A DNA stretch of 64,000 bases from Alicycliphilus denitrificans_A (GCF_044792555.1 NZ_CP126238.1:744001-808000), one strand, 5' to 3'; shown: positions 9,011-17,479, counted from the first letter of the stretch. Notes: generated from the sequence alone by a model not told the origin. A program made the numbers and translations.

Positions 9011-10441
9011 ATGAGCGCAGTTCTCAAATCCCCCCTGGACTCGGCCATCGCCGACATCACCCTGGCCGCCTGGGGCCGCAAGGAAATCAAGATCGCCGAG
9101 ACCGAGATGCCCGGCCTGATGGCCGTGCGCGAGGAGTTCGCCGCGCGCCAGCCCCTGAAGGGCGCGCGCATCACCGGCAGCCTGCACATGACCATCCAGA
9201 CCGCCGTGCTGATCGAGACGCTGAAAGCGCTGGGCGCCGACGTGCGCTGGGCCTCGTGCAACATCTTCTCCACCCAGGACCACGCGGCCGCCGCGATTGC
9301 CGCCACCGGCGTGCCGGTGTTCGCCATCAAGGGCGAGTCGCTGGAAGACTACTGGGACTACACGCACCGCATCTTCGAATTCGGCCCCAAGGGTGCGGCC
9401 GATGAAGGCCCGAACATGATCCTGGACGATGGCGGCGACGCCACCATGCTCATGCACCTGGGCCAGCGTGCCGAGAAGGACCTGTCGGTGCTGGCGAATC
9501 CGGGCAGCGAGGAAGAAAAAATCGTCTTCGCCGCCATCCGCGCCAAGCTGGCCGAGGACGCCACCTGGTACAGCAGGAAGAGCGCGCAGATCATCGGCGT
9601 GACCGAGGAAACCACCACCGGCGTGCACCGCCTGAACGAGATGTCGGCCAAGGGTACGCTCAAGTTCCGCGCCATCAACGTCAACGACTCGGTGACCAAG
9701 TCCAAGTTCGACAACCTTTACGGCTGCCGCGAGTCGCTGGTGGACGGCATCAAGCGCGCCACCGACGTGATGATCGCCGGCAAGGTGGCCTGCGTGGCGG
9801 GCTATGGCGACGTGGGCAAGGGCAGCGCCCAGGCCCTGCGCGCCCTCTCGGCCCAGGTCTGGGTGACCGAGATCGACCCCATCAACGCGCTGCAGGCGGC
9901 GATGGAAGGCTACCGCGTGGTGACCATGGAATATGCCGCCGACAAGTGCGACATCTTCGTGACGACGACGGGCAACCGCGATGTCATCACCTTCGCGCAC
10001 ATGCAGGCCATGAAGAACGAAGCCATCGTCTGCAACATCGGCCACTTCGACAACGAGATCCAGGTCGCGCAGCTGGAAGAGCACTGCCAGTGGGAAGAGA
10101 TCAAGCCCCAGGTCGATCACGTCATCTTCCCCGATGGCAAGCGCATCATCCTGCTGGCCAAGGGCCGCCTGGTGAACCTGGGCTGCGCCACCGGCCATCC
10201 CAGCTTCGTCATGAGCAACTCGTTCGCCAACCAGACCCTGGCGCAGATCGAGCTGTTCACGCGCCCGGATGCCTACGAGGTCGGCAAGGTCTACGTGCTG
10301 CCCAAGGTCCTGGACGAAAAGGTGGCGCGCCTGCACCTGAAGAAGGTCGGTGCCCAGCTCACCGAGCTGACCGACGCCCAGGCGGCCTATATCGGCGTAG
10401 GCAAGAACGGCCCGTACAAGCCGGACAGCTACCGCTATTGA
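9011..10441 (+). CDS. ahcY: Adenosylhomocysteinase
   Basis: This 476-residue NAD-dependent enzyme hydrolyses S-adenosylhomocysteine to adenosine and homocysteine in the methyl cycle. Visible blocks are SLHMTIQTAVLIETL, ASCNIFSTQDHAAAAI, NLYGCRESLVDGIKRATDVM, the NAD-binding VAGYGDVGKGSAQALR, and the C-terminal GPYKPDSYRY typical of bacterial forms (Lys and Tyr reaching the NAD site). The start is ATG 9011, preceded by GAAGGA. The 5' leader carries the SAH riboswitch. The enzyme precedes tlyA and metF, which suits a methionine/one-carbon operon. Confidence 0.97.
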   Translation: MSAVLKSPLDSAIADITLAAWGRKEIKIAETEMPGLMAVREEFAARQPLKGARITGSLHMTIQTAVLIETLKALGADVRWASCNIFSTQDHAAAAIAATGVPVFAIKGESLEDYWDYTHRIFEFGPKGAADEGPNMILDDGGDATMLMHLGQRAEKDLSVLANPGSEEEKIVFAAIRAKLAEDATWYSRKSAQIIGVTEETTTGVHRLNEMSAKGTLKFRAINVNDSVTKSKFDNLYGCRESLVDGIKRATDVMIAGKVACVAGYGDVGKGSAQALRALSAQVWVTEIDPINALQAAMEGYRVVTMEYAADKCDIFVTTTGNRDVITFAHMQAMKNEAIVCNIGHFDNEIQVAQLEEHCQWEEIKPQVDHVIFPDGKRIILLAKGRLVNLGCATGHPSFVMSNSFANQTLAQIELFTRPDAYEVGKVYVLPKVLDEKVARLHLKKVGAQLTELTDAQAAYIGVGKNGPYKPDSYRY

Positions 10442-10449
10442 TGCCGCTT

Positions 10450-10546
10450 TACTTCCTCCCCCTTGGGGGGAGGGATGGGGTGGGGGCTGGCGCCGTCACC
10501 ATGGCTGGCTTCCATCCCGGCCTTCCCCCAAAGAGGGAAGGAGCAA
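10450..10546. repeat. G/C-tract palindromic intergenic repeat between ahcY and tlyA
   Basis: Starting just after the ahcY stop, a block of C-rich and G-rich tracts (TCCCCCTTGGGGGGAGG near 10455) is matched about 70 bases on by CTTCCCCCAAAGAGGGAAGG. Each half is a small palindrome, and the two halves can also pair with each other. Similar boilerplate recurs between Comamonadaceae genes (recall). It may act as an mRNA processing or attenuation structure within the operon. Confidence 0.5.
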
Positions 10547-10550
10547 ATGC

Positions 10551-10609
10551 AAAAATCATAGCTGTTAACGCTTGTCCAATAAGCGCTGCAGCCATATTTG
10601 ACTCATAAA
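10551..10609 (+). repeat. Dispersed repeat, best intergenic copy, upstream of tlyA
   Basis: The copy runs from AAAAATCATAGCTG through the hairpin core CGCTTGTCCAATAAGCG to GCCATATTTGACTCATAAA and is non-coding. This copy shows the repeat's natural boundaries. It ends just before the tlyA ribosome-binding site (AAAGGA, 10606-10611), so it may supply or sit next to translation signals. Confidence 0.7.
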
Positions 10610-10620
10610 GGACCCGCGCC

Positions 10621-11622
10621 ATGCGCGCAGATGTATTCCTGGTGGAAGGCGGCTATGCCACCACCCGCTCCCAGGCCCAGCGCCTGATCGCCGCCGGCGT
10701 GCAGTGGCGCCTGGCGCCGACGCTGCCCTGGAACAAGGTGGCCAAGAACGGCGATGACATTCCCGACTGTGCCGAGCTGCAGCTGCTTGACGCCGCCGAG
10801 GCCAAGTACCTCTCGCGCGGCGGCCTGAAATTGGAAGGCGCCCTGGCCGCCAGCGGCCTGCAGGTTGCCGGCCTGCGCTGCCTGGACGTGGGCCAGAGCA
10901 CCGGCGGCTTCACCGACTGCCTGCTGCAGCAGGGCGCGGCCCAGGTGATTGGCGTGGACGTGGGCCAGGGCCAGCTGCATGAGCGCCTGCGCGTCGACCC
11001 GCGGGTGATTGGCGTGGAGGGCCTGAACGCGCGCCACCTCACGCCCCAGGCGCTGGTCGAAGCCTGCGAGGAGGCGCTGTCCGAGCGCATCGAGGCCGAG
11101 CCCGAGGACAACGACACCGCGCCCGAGGCGCCCTACGCCTGGATGCGCAATGGCGGCATGGTCGATGACGACTACGACGACAGCCAGGACGCCAAGGAGC
11201 ACGAGATCGAGGCCTTCAAGGCCGAGCGCATGGCCAAGGCCCGCGCGCGGGCTGCGGGCGAGATCGCGACCGTGCGCCAGCGCCGCGCCGGGCGCGAGGA
11301 CGACGATCTGACGCCGTCCTTCCCCTTCATCACCGGCGACCTGTCCTTCATCTCGCTGACCCTGGTGCTGCCGGCGCTGGCGCCGCTGCTGGCGCCGGGG
11401 GGCAACTTGCTGATGCTGGTCAAGCCGCAGTTCGAGCTGCAGCCCGGCCAGGTGGGCAAGGGCGGCATCGTGCGCGATGCGTCGCTGTACGCCGAGGTCG
11501 AGCAGCGCATCCGCGCCTGTTGCGCCGGGCTGGGCCTGCAGGTGGTCGGCTGGTGGGGCAGCGCCATCGATGGCGGTGACGGCAACCGCGAATTTTTCAT
11601 TCACGCAAGGAGGGCGGCATGA
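10621..11622 (+). CDS. TlyA-family rRNA 2'-O-methyltransferase with acidic insertion
   Basis: This 333-residue protein has an N-terminal S4 RNA-binding domain (MRADVFLVEGGYATTRSQAQRL as two parts) and an FtsJ-like methyltransferase fold (CLDVGQSTGGFTDCLLQ at about 88-104, GVDVGQGQLH at 111-120, VKPQFELQPGQVGKGGIV). TlyA members 2'-O-methylate rRNA cytidines and are often mislabelled hemolysin. Typical TlyA has about 245-275 residues; here residues about 146-232 are an extra, highly charged stretch (DDDYDDSQDAKEHEIEAFK) with a predicted helix, between two methyltransferase core blocks. It overlaps metF by 4 bases (ATGA). The start is ATG 10621. Confidence 0.85.
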   Translation: MRADVFLVEGGYATTRSQAQRLIAAGVQWRLAPTLPWNKVAKNGDDIPDCAELQLLDAAEAKYLSRGGLKLEGALAASGLQVAGLRCLDVGQSTGGFTDCLLQQGAAQVIGVDVGQGQLHERLRVDPRVIGVEGLNARHLTPQALVEACEEALSERIEAEPEDNDTAPEAPYAWMRNGGMVDDDYDDSQDAKEHEIEAFKAERMAKARARAAGEIATVRQRRAGREDDDLTPSFPFITGDLSFISLTLVLPALAPLLAPGGNLLMLVKPQFELQPGQVGKGGIVRDASLYAEVEQRIRACCAGLGLQVVGWWGSAIDGGDGNREFFIHARRAA

Positions 11623-12446
11623 GCCTGCCGGTGAGTTTCGAGTTCTTCCCGCCCAAGACGCCCGAGGGGGCCGAGAAGCTGCGCGCCGTGCGCCAGCAGC
11701 TGTATGCGCAACAACCGCAGTTTTGCTCCGTCACCTACGGCGCGGGCGGCTCGACGCAGGAGGGCACTTTCGCCGCCGTGCGCGAGATCCTGGCCGAAGG
11801 CGTGGATGCTGCCTCGCATTTCTCCTGCATCGGCGCGACCAGGGCCAGCGTGCGCCAGCAGCTGGCCGAGTTGAAAGCCATGGGCGTCAAGCGCCTGGTG
11901 GCGCTGCGCGGCGACCTGCCCAGCGGCTACGGCCTGGGCGGCGAATTCCACTACGCCAGCGACCTGGTGGCCTTCATCCGCGCCGAGACCGGCGACGATT
12001 TCCACATCGAAGTGGCGGCCTACCCGGAAATGCACCCCCAGGCGCGCTCCATGGATGCTGACCTGCAGGCCTTCGCCGCCAAGGCGCGCGCCGGGGCGGA
12101 CTCGGCCATCACCCAGTATTTCTTCAACGCCGACGCCTACAGCCGCTTTGTCGATGAGGCGCGCGGCCTCGGGCTCGACATCCCCATCGTGCCGGGCATC
12201 ATGCCCATCACCGGCTCCACCCAGCTGATGCGCTTCTCCGACGCCTGCGGCGCCGAGATTCCGCGCTGGATCCGCCTGCGCCTGCAAGGTTTTGGCGACG
12301 ACGCGGCCAGCATCCGCGCCTTTGGCCTGGACGTGGTGGCCGCCTTGTGCGAGCAGCTGGTGCGTGCGGGCGCGCCCGGCCTGCACTTCTACACCATGAA
12401 CCAGAGCGCGGCGACCTTGGCGATCTGCCAGCGCCTGGGGTGGTAG
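11619..12446 (+). CDS. metF: Methylenetetrahydrofolate reductase
   Basis: This 275-residue FAD enzyme reduces 5,10-methylene-THF to 5-methyl-THF, the methyl donor for methionine synthesis. Visible blocks are FEFFPPKTPEGAEKL at the N-terminus, SVTYGAGGST, HFSCIGATRASVRQQL, LRGDLPSGYG and GIMPITGSTQLMRFS. The C-terminus PGLHFYTMNQSAAT is characteristic. The start ATG overlaps the tlyA stop, placing metF in the ahcY operon under the SAH riboswitch. Confidence 0.96.
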   Translation: MSLPVSFEFFPPKTPEGAEKLRAVRQQLYAQQPQFCSVTYGAGGSTQEGTFAAVREILAEGVDAASHFSCIGATRASVRQQLAELKAMGVKRLVALRGDLPSGYGLGGEFHYASDLVAFIRAETGDDFHIEVAAYPEMHPQARSMDADLQAFAAKARAGADSAITQYFFNADAYSRFVDEARGLGLDIPIVPGIMPITGSTQLMRFSDACGAEIPRWIRLRLQGFGDDAASIRAFGLDVVAALCEQLVRAGAPGLHFYTMNQSAATLAICQRLGW

Positions 12447-12487
12447 CTTGGCATAGCGGCGACAGGGTGGCTGCGGTGCCTGGCGGC

Positions 12488-13180
12488 ATGTCCATCGTCC
12501 GGCCCTGGCGCGGGTGGTTGGCCGCCTGCGCTGCGGCCTGGCTGGCAGGCTGCGCCGCGCCGCCGCCGTCGGCGCCCGAGCCCGAACCCGTTGCGCCGGT
12601 TGCCGCCGCGCCTGAGCCTGCCGCCACCGCGGCGGTGCCGGCAGCGCGCCAGCCGGCGCTGCGCATCCGGCCCGAGCGCCGCCCCGGCGAAGGCTCGGGT
12701 GCCCCCGCCCTGCGTGCGCCGGAGCCCGAGGCGCCGGTGTTGCTGGCCAGCGGCCAGGCCTCCTGGTATGCCGACAGCCTGCACGGACGGCGCACGGCCA
12801 GCGGCGAGCGCTACGACCGCGAGGAGTTCACGGCCGCGCACCGCAGCCTGCCCTTTGGCGCGCGCCTGTGCGTGCGCAGCCTGGTCAATGGCCGCACGGT
12901 CATCGTGCGCGTGAACGACCGCGGGCCGTTCACGCCCGGGCGCATCATCGACCTGAGCCGCGCCGCAGCCGAGGAGCTTGGGATGCTGGGGCTGGGCATC
13001 AAGTCGGTGGAGCTGTGGCGGCTGGGGGCCGACGAAGAGGTTTGCCCCGAAAGCCAGGAGCCGGCGGCTGTCGAGGGCGCCGGCCTGGGGCTGGACGCGG
13101 CGGCAGCCGCCAGGGCGCTGCAACGGCCCGCGCCGAGTAAAGCCGCCGGCGTGCCCAAGCCGCGGCGCAAACGGCGCTGA
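12488..13180 (+). CDS. rlpA: RlpA-like septal-ring lipoprotein (endolytic transglycosylase)
   Basis: This 230-residue outer-membrane lipoprotein has a signal peptide ending in the lipobox LAGC (mature Cys22), followed by a Pro/Ala-rich linker of about 70 residues and a double-psi beta-barrel (ASWYADSLHGRRTASGERYD...NDRGPFTPGRIIDLSRAAAEEL). RlpA cleaves denuded glycan strands of peptidoglycan; the acid of RVNDRGPF and the preceding His region match the active fold. It lacks the C-terminal SPOR domain found in Pseudomonas and E. coli RlpA, so septal targeting would need another route. The start is ATG 12488, giving the signal peptide directly; it begins 41 bp after metF. Confidence 0.85.
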   Translation: MSIVRPWRGWLAACAAAWLAGCAAPPPSAPEPEPVAPVAAAPEPAATAAVPAARQPALRIRPERRPGEGSGAPALRAPEPEAPVLLASGQASWYADSLHGRRTASGERYDREEFTAAHRSLPFGARLCVRSLVNGRTVIVRVNDRGPFTPGRIIDLSRAAAEELGMLGLGIKSVELWRLGADEEVCPESQEPAAVEGAGLGLDAAAAARALQRPAPSKAAGVPKPRRKRR

Positions 13181-13191
13181 ATGGTGCCGGC

Positions 13192-14088
13192 CTAGGACCC
13201 GCCGCTCTCCAGCGTCCAGGTCGCATGCCTGTCCTGGGCCAGCAGCTCGGCCATCTGCGGCAAGGTCTCGCGCAGCGCCGCCTGCAGGGTGTAGGGCGGA
13301 TTGATCAGGAACATGCCGCTGGCCGGCAGGCCAGGCCTGCGCTGGTTCTCGCCACTGGCCGCAGGGGCCAGCTTGCTGGACTTCACCGTCAGCGTGGCGT
13401 GCAGCCAGGGCTTGCCGGCCTTGTTGGCCATGGTCTTGAGCCGGCGCGGCAGGTCATGCGCCTCGGGCCGCGGGATGATGGGGTACCAAACGGCGTACAC
13501 GCCCGTGGCAAAGCGCTTCAGCCCATCCTGCACCAGATCCAGAACACGCCCGTAGTCGCTCTTTATTTCATAGCTTGGGTCGCATAGTACAAGGGCGCGG
13601 CGGGCCGGCGGGGGTAAAAATTTCTTGATGCCCTCAAAGCCGTCCTCGGCCAGCGCCGCCACTTGCCTGCCGGCTTCCAGCTGGGCCACGTTGCCCGCCA
13701 GGGCGCGGGCGTCCGAGGGGTGCAGCTCGAACAGCTTGAGCCGGTCCTGCTCGCGCAGCAGGCGCTGGGCAATGAAGGGCGATCCGGGGTAGACGCGCGT
13801 GGCCGGGCCCTGGTTGAAGGCGCGCACCATGTCCACATAGGCTTGCAGGGCCGCGGCCAGCGTTGCCGGCGCCGCGGGCGGTACCAGGCGCCCGATGCCG
13901 TCGGCCGATTCGGCGCTGGTTGCAGCATAGTCGCCGTCCAGCCGGTACAGGCCGGCACCGGCATGTGTGTCCAGTACGGTCAAGGCCGTGTCTTTGTGTA
14001 GAAGGTGTTGCAAGGTGGCGATCAACACCGTGTGCTTGAGCACGTCGGCGTGATTGCCTGCATGGAAGGCGTGGCGATAACTGAACAT
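13192..14088 (-). CDS. rlmJ: 23S rRNA (adenine2030-N6)-methyltransferase
   Basis: This 298-residue Rossmann methyltransferase modifies A2030 of 23S rRNA. The start is ATG 14088, giving the family-invariant N-terminus MFSYRHAFHAGNHADVLKH; the open frame further upstream has no homology. The SAM-binding block is LTVLDTHAGAGLYRL (about 40-54), the catalytic motif is DPSYEIKSDY (Ser in place of the more usual second Pro of DPPY), and NPPYTLQ lies near the C-terminus. It converges with rlpA with an 11-bp gap and has no terminator between. Confidence 0.93.
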   Translation of the reverse strand: MFSYRHAFHAGNHADVLKHTVLIATLQHLLHKDTALTVLDTHAGAGLYRLDGDYAATSAESADGIGRLVPPAAPATLAAALQAYVDMVRAFNQGPATRVYPGSPFIAQRLLREQDRLKLFELHPSDARALAGNVAQLEAGRQVAALAEDGFEGIKKFLPPPARRALVLCDPSYEIKSDYGRVLDLVQDGLKRFATGVYAVWYPIIPRPEAHDLPRRLKTMANKAGKPWLHATLTVKSSKLAPAASGENQRRPGLPASGMFLINPPYTLQAALRETLPQMAELLAQDRHATWTLESGGS

Positions 14089-14313
14089 ATGCGCAATGGT
14101 AGCGGCGCGCATGCCCGGCGCAATCCGGAGCGCCGTGATGTTGCGGGTCGGCAGGATGCGCTTTGTTGCCAGCCGGTGGTGCGGCCTGGGCCATGATCGC
14201 GGCCCTTCCCTGTGGTGGATGTGGCTTGGCCGGCCTGGGGCCGCAAGCCGTGCATGCCGCTGCTCGTATCCACTTTTGCTTGCCTGCGGCTGTCCGCGTT
14301 CCGTCCTCCTCCT

Positions 14314-15912
14314 ATGCCTGCAGTCTTGCGCCGCGTCACATCGGCGCGCATCGAGCACCATGTCGACGCCTTGCCGCCGGGTGCGCGCCTGGGTGAGTTC
14401 GAGGTGGTGTCCCTGCTGGGGGTGGGTGGTTTTGGCCTGGTGTACCAGGCGTTCGACCATACGCTGCGACGCTGCGTGGCCATCAAGGAATACATGCCGG
14501 CGGCCCTGGCCGGGCGCGCTGACGGGCATTCGCTGTGGGTGCGCTCCTCCTCGGACGAGCAATCATTCCAGGCCGGCCTGGCCTCGTTCGTGGACGAGGC
14601 ACGGCTGTTGGCGCGCTTCGATCACCCCAGCCTGGTCAAGGTATACCGCTTCTGGGAGGCCAATCAAACGGCCTACATGGTCATGCCGCTGTACCGCGGC
14701 ATGACGCTCAAGCAGGCGCGCGCCCATATGCGCACGCCACCGCCCGAGGCCTGGCTGCGCCAGCTGCTGTGGTCGGTCACGAGCGCGCTACGCGTGCTGC
14801 ATGACGGGCACACGCTGCACCGTGACATCTCGCCCGACAACATTTTTTTGCAGGATCGCGGGCCGCCGGTGCTGCTGGATCTGGGGGCCGCGCGCCATGC
14901 CATCGGCGGCAGTCGCCAGAAGCATGCCGCCGTGCTCAAGGTCAATTACGCGCCGCTAGAACAGTACGGCGATGCGGCCGGCCATCTGCGCCAGGGGCCC
15001 TGGAGCGACCTGTACGCGCTGGGCGCCATGGTGCATGGCTGCCTGTGCAACGACACGCCACTGCCCGCCACGCAGCGCGCCGTGCGTGACCGCATGGCGC
15101 CGCTGCAGCGTGTGGCGCGCACGGTGCGCAGGCAGTTTGGCGTCGAGTATTCGCGTCCCTTCGTCGAGGCCATTGCGCAGTGCCTGGCGCTGCAGCCGCG
15201 GGAGCGGCCCCAGTCCGTCGCCGCATTGCTGCAGACCATGGACATGGAGGATGCGCCTGCGGGGCTGGAGGCCTTCGATTTCCGGGCCGGGTTGGGCGAC
15301 ATCTGGGTCGAGCCGCAGGCCAGGGATGCCCAGGGCGTGGCCGTGCCCATGATGGCCGCCCTGACGCTGTCGCAGCCGCAGTCCGCCCCCCAGGCGCCAG
15401 CGGCCGCTGCCCCGGCATTCCCGGCGGCGGCGATGGATGGCGGCGACGCGCCTGCCGGCGGGCAGGCGCGCATGATGTGGGCCATGGCCGGGTCCGCGGC
15501 CGCCATGGTGCTTGCCGGCGGCCTGTGGTGGGGGCAGCGCGCACACCCGCCGCGCCATACCCCCGAGAGCGAGATCATCACCGAACTGGCCGAGCCGGCG
15601 CCGCCCCCGGGCTTGATGCGCGCGACGCACGAGGCCGGCGCCGCGCGACGGCCGGTCGCCGAGGCGGACCGGCCCACGCCTTACCTCCACGCTGGCGCAC
15701 TCCCTGCCGCGCCGCCCGTACCGGCGCCGCGCACGGCCTTGCCGGCGCATGCGCCGGGGCCGGACGAGGCCTGCGCATCCGTGGGTTTTTTCGCGCGGTC
15801 GATGTGCGTCCACCGGGAATGCCAGAAGGCGGGCATGGCGCGCTATCCCGTGTGCGTGGAAAGCCGCCTCAGGCAGGAGGCGCTGGAGCTTCGGCAGCTA
15901 TACGCGCAATAG
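14314..15912 (+). CDS. Membrane-anchored Ser/Thr protein kinase
   Basis: This is a Hanks-type kinase of about 532 residues. It has glycine loop LLGVGGFGLVYQAFD (34-48), ATP lysine in AIKEYMP (K58), catalytic loop HRDISPDN (169-176) and DLGAAR (189-194) in place of DFG. After the kinase domain (to about 310) come an Ala/Pro-rich linker, one membrane helix (about 386-407) and a Pro-rich C-terminal domain with four cysteines near the end (DEACASVGFFARSMCVHRECQKAG...CVE). Start choice is uncertain: ATG 14314 lies 84 bases upstream of the fold, but a GTG at 14212 is also open and neither has a good ribosome-binding site. It is head-to-head with rlmJ. The substrate is unknown. Confidence 0.82.
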   Translation: MPAVLRRVTSARIEHHVDALPPGARLGEFEVVSLLGVGGFGLVYQAFDHTLRRCVAIKEYMPAALAGRADGHSLWVRSSSDEQSFQAGLASFVDEARLLARFDHPSLVKVYRFWEANQTAYMVMPLYRGMTLKQARAHMRTPPPEAWLRQLLWSVTSALRVLHDGHTLHRDISPDNIFLQDRGPPVLLDLGAARHAIGGSRQKHAAVLKVNYAPLEQYGDAAGHLRQGPWSDLYALGAMVHGCLCNDTPLPATQRAVRDRMAPLQRVARTVRRQFGVEYSRPFVEAIAQCLALQPRERPQSVAALLQTMDMEDAPAGLEAFDFRAGLGDIWVEPQARDAQGVAVPMMAALTLSQPQSAPQAPAAAAPAFPAAAMDGGDAPAGGQARMMWAMAGSAAAMVLAGGLWWGQRAHPPRHTPESEIITELAEPAPPPGLMRATHEAGAARRPVAEADRPTPYLHAGALPAAPPVPAPRTALPAHAPGPDEACASVGFFARSMCVHRECQKAGMARYPVCVESRLRQEALELRQLYAQ

Positions 15913-15936
15913 CCTGGCCGGCGCGGCGCATATTTG

Positions 15937-15942
15937 TATAAT
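15937..15942 (+). promoter_or_regulatory. Probable -10 box for rplM-rpsI
   Basis: TATAAT preceded by TTG (extended TTTGTATAAT) lies 122 bases before the rplM start, right after the kinase gene. The leader of about 115 bases includes a small hairpin, CTCTT-TAG-AAGAG (about 16045-16057), next to the ribosome-binding site, a possible place for autogenous control by L13. Confidence 0.6.
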
Positions 15943-16063
15943 GGCGGGCTTCGCAGCGATTTATTGGTCCCGCGGCGAGGCATGCAACCCACCTAAGAGG
16001 CTCTCATCAGAGGAGCACCGACCGTGGAAAAGGACCGCCAAACCCTCTTTAGAAGAGAAACTC

Positions 16064-16492
16064 ATGACTACTTTCAGCGCCAAGCCCGCTGAGGTCGTGC
16101 ACGAGTGGTTTGTGATTGACGCCACCGACAAGGTGCTCGGACGGGTCGCCAGCGAAGTGGCCCTCCGTCTGCGCGGCAAGCACAAAGCCATTTACACGCC
16201 TCACGTCGATACCGGTGACTTCATCGTCATCGTCAACGCCTCCAAGCTCAAGGTCACCGGCACCAAGAACCTGGACAAGATCTACTACCGTCACTCGGGC
16301 TATCCCGGCGGTATCACGGCCACCAATTTCCGCGACCTGCAGGCCAAGCATCCTGGCCGCGCGCTGGAAAAGGCTGTCAAGGGCATGCTGCCCAAGGGCC
16401 CCCTGGGCTACGCCATGATCAAGAAGCTGAAGGTCTACGGTGGCGCGGAGCATCCGCACAGCGCCCAGCAGCCCAAGCCCCTGGCAATCTAA
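16064..16492 (+). CDS. rplM: 50S ribosomal protein L13
   Basis: This 142-residue ribosomal protein of the large subunit has the typical WFVIDATDKVLGRVASEVA near the N-terminus, GDFIVIVNASKLKVTGTK, YRHSGYPGG and the C-terminal KGPLGYAMIKKLKVYGG block. The start is ATG 16064 (MTTFSAKPAEV), the conserved betaproteobacterial beginning. It is followed 9 bases later by rpsI, the conserved L13-S9 operon. Confidence 0.98.
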   Translation: MTTFSAKPAEVVHEWFVIDATDKVLGRVASEVALRLRGKHKAIYTPHVDTGDFIVIVNASKLKVTGTKNLDKIYYRHSGYPGGITATNFRDLQAKHPGRALEKAVKGMLPKGPLGYAMIKKLKVYGGAEHPHSAQQPKPLAI

Positions 16493-16501
16493 GGAGCCGA
16501 G

Positions 16502-16894
16502 ATGATTGGTGAATGGAACAATGGCACCGGCCGTCGCAAGTCCAGCGTCGCCCGCGTGTTTCTGAAGAAGGGTTCCGGCAAGATCACTGTGAATGGCAAG
16601 GACATTCAGCAGTATTTCGGCCGCGAGACCTCGATCATGATTACCAAGCAGCCCTTGGTGCTGACGGGTAACGTCGAAGCCTTCGACATCCAGATCAACG
16701 TGCACGGCGGTGGCGAGTCCGGCCAGGCCGGCGCCGCCCGCCACGGCATCACGCGCGCCCTGATCGACTACGACGCAGCGCTCAAGCCCCAGCTGAGCGC
16801 CGCCGGCTTCGTGACGCGCGACGCCCGCGAGGTCGAGCGCAAGAAGGTCGGCCTGCACTCCGCACGCCGCGCCAAGCAGTTCTCCAAGCGTTAA
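16502..16894 (+). CDS. rpsI: 30S ribosomal protein S9
   Basis: This 130-residue small-subunit protein has GTGRRKSSVARVFLKKGSG at the N-terminus, the central GGGESGQAGAARHGITRAL and the C-terminal KKVGLHSARRAKQFSKR tail, whose final Lys-Arg reaches the ribosomal P site. It is preceded by GGAG and co-transcribed with rplM. Confidence 0.98.
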   Translation: MIGEWNNGTGRRKSSVARVFLKKGSGKITVNGKDIQQYFGRETSIMITKQPLVLTGNVEAFDIQINVHGGGESGQAGAARHGITRALIDYDAALKPQLSAAGFVTRDAREVERKKVGLHSARRAKQFSKR

Positions 16895-16916
16895 TACGCT
16901 CCGGGTTCTGTCTGTT

Positions 16917-16944
16917 CACAAAGCCACCCTCGGGTGGCTTTGTG
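16917..16944 (+). terminator. Hairpin after rpsI (probable terminator)
   Basis: A perfect 13-bp stem, CACAAAGCCACCC (16917-16929) with GGGTGGCTTTGTG (16932-16944), and a very tight loop lie 22 bases after the rpsI stop. The T-rich part is inside the 3' arm and no T tract follows, so termination strength is uncertain. Confidence 0.65.
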
Positions 16945-17056
16945 CGTTCCTGGGCCGGCAATGGCCCCAGGGACTCTGGCGGCAAAGCCATGGTCGGCCG
17001 CAGCCTGCCAGTGGTTTGCAGTAGCATTCAAAGAGTTTTGAACATTGGAGCAATCC

Positions 17057-17431
17057 ATGAGCGCAGTAGCACAGACCGCCGACACCGAGATGCCCGTCCC
17101 CATTCTTTTCACCGACAGCGCGGCGGCCAAGGTGGCCGAGTTGATCGCCGAGGAGGGCAACCCCGACCTCAAGCTGCGCGTGTTCGTGCAGGGCGGCGGT
17201 TGCTCGGGCTTCCAGTACGGCTTCACCTTCGACGAGATCACCAACGAGGACGACACCACCATGACCAAGAACGGTGTGTCGCTGCTCATCGACGCCATGA
17301 GCTACCAGTACCTGGTCGGTGCCGAGATCGACTACAAGGAAGACCTGCAGGGCGCGCAGTTCGTCATCAAGAACCCCAACGCCGAGACTACCTGCGGCTG
17401 CGGCTCCAGCTTCTCGGTGCAGGATCAGTGA
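17057..17431 (+). CDS. erpA: Iron-sulfur cluster insertion protein ErpA
   Basis: This 124-residue A-type Fe-S carrier delivers clusters to apoproteins. The three cluster cysteines are present: one in GGGCSGFQYG (about residue 52) and the C-terminal pair in TTCGCGSSFSV (about 116 and 118), the last separated by one residue as in all A-type proteins. The start is ATG 17057 (MSAVAQTADTEMP); a TTG 12 bases earlier is also open but less likely. It is followed by a strong bidirectional terminator shared with anmK. Confidence 0.95.
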   Translation: MSAVAQTADTEMPVPILFTDSAAAKVAELIAEEGNPDLKLRVFVQGGGCSGFQYGFTFDEITNEDDTTMTKNGVSLLIDAMSYQYLVGAEIDYKEDLQGAQFVIKNPNAETTCGCGSSFSVQDQ

Positions 17432-17447
17432 TCACTGGGCTGGCCCG

Positions 17448-17479
17448 ATGAAAAAACCGCCTTTGGGCGGTTTTTTCAT
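17448..17479. terminator. Bidirectional terminator between erpA and anmK
   Basis: ATGAAAAAACCGCC (17448-17461) pairs with GGCGGTTTTTTCAT (17466-17479) around a TTTG loop. A/T tracts on both sides let it work for erpA (plus) and anmK (minus), and its right end overlaps the anmK stop codon at 17476. Confidence 0.92.

Noticed and set aside
13557..13600. Possible copy of the dispersed repeat in rlmJ (TTTCATAGCTTGGG)
   Set aside because: The encoded DPSYEIKSDY is the conserved catalytic block of RlmJ, so the similarity is coincidental.
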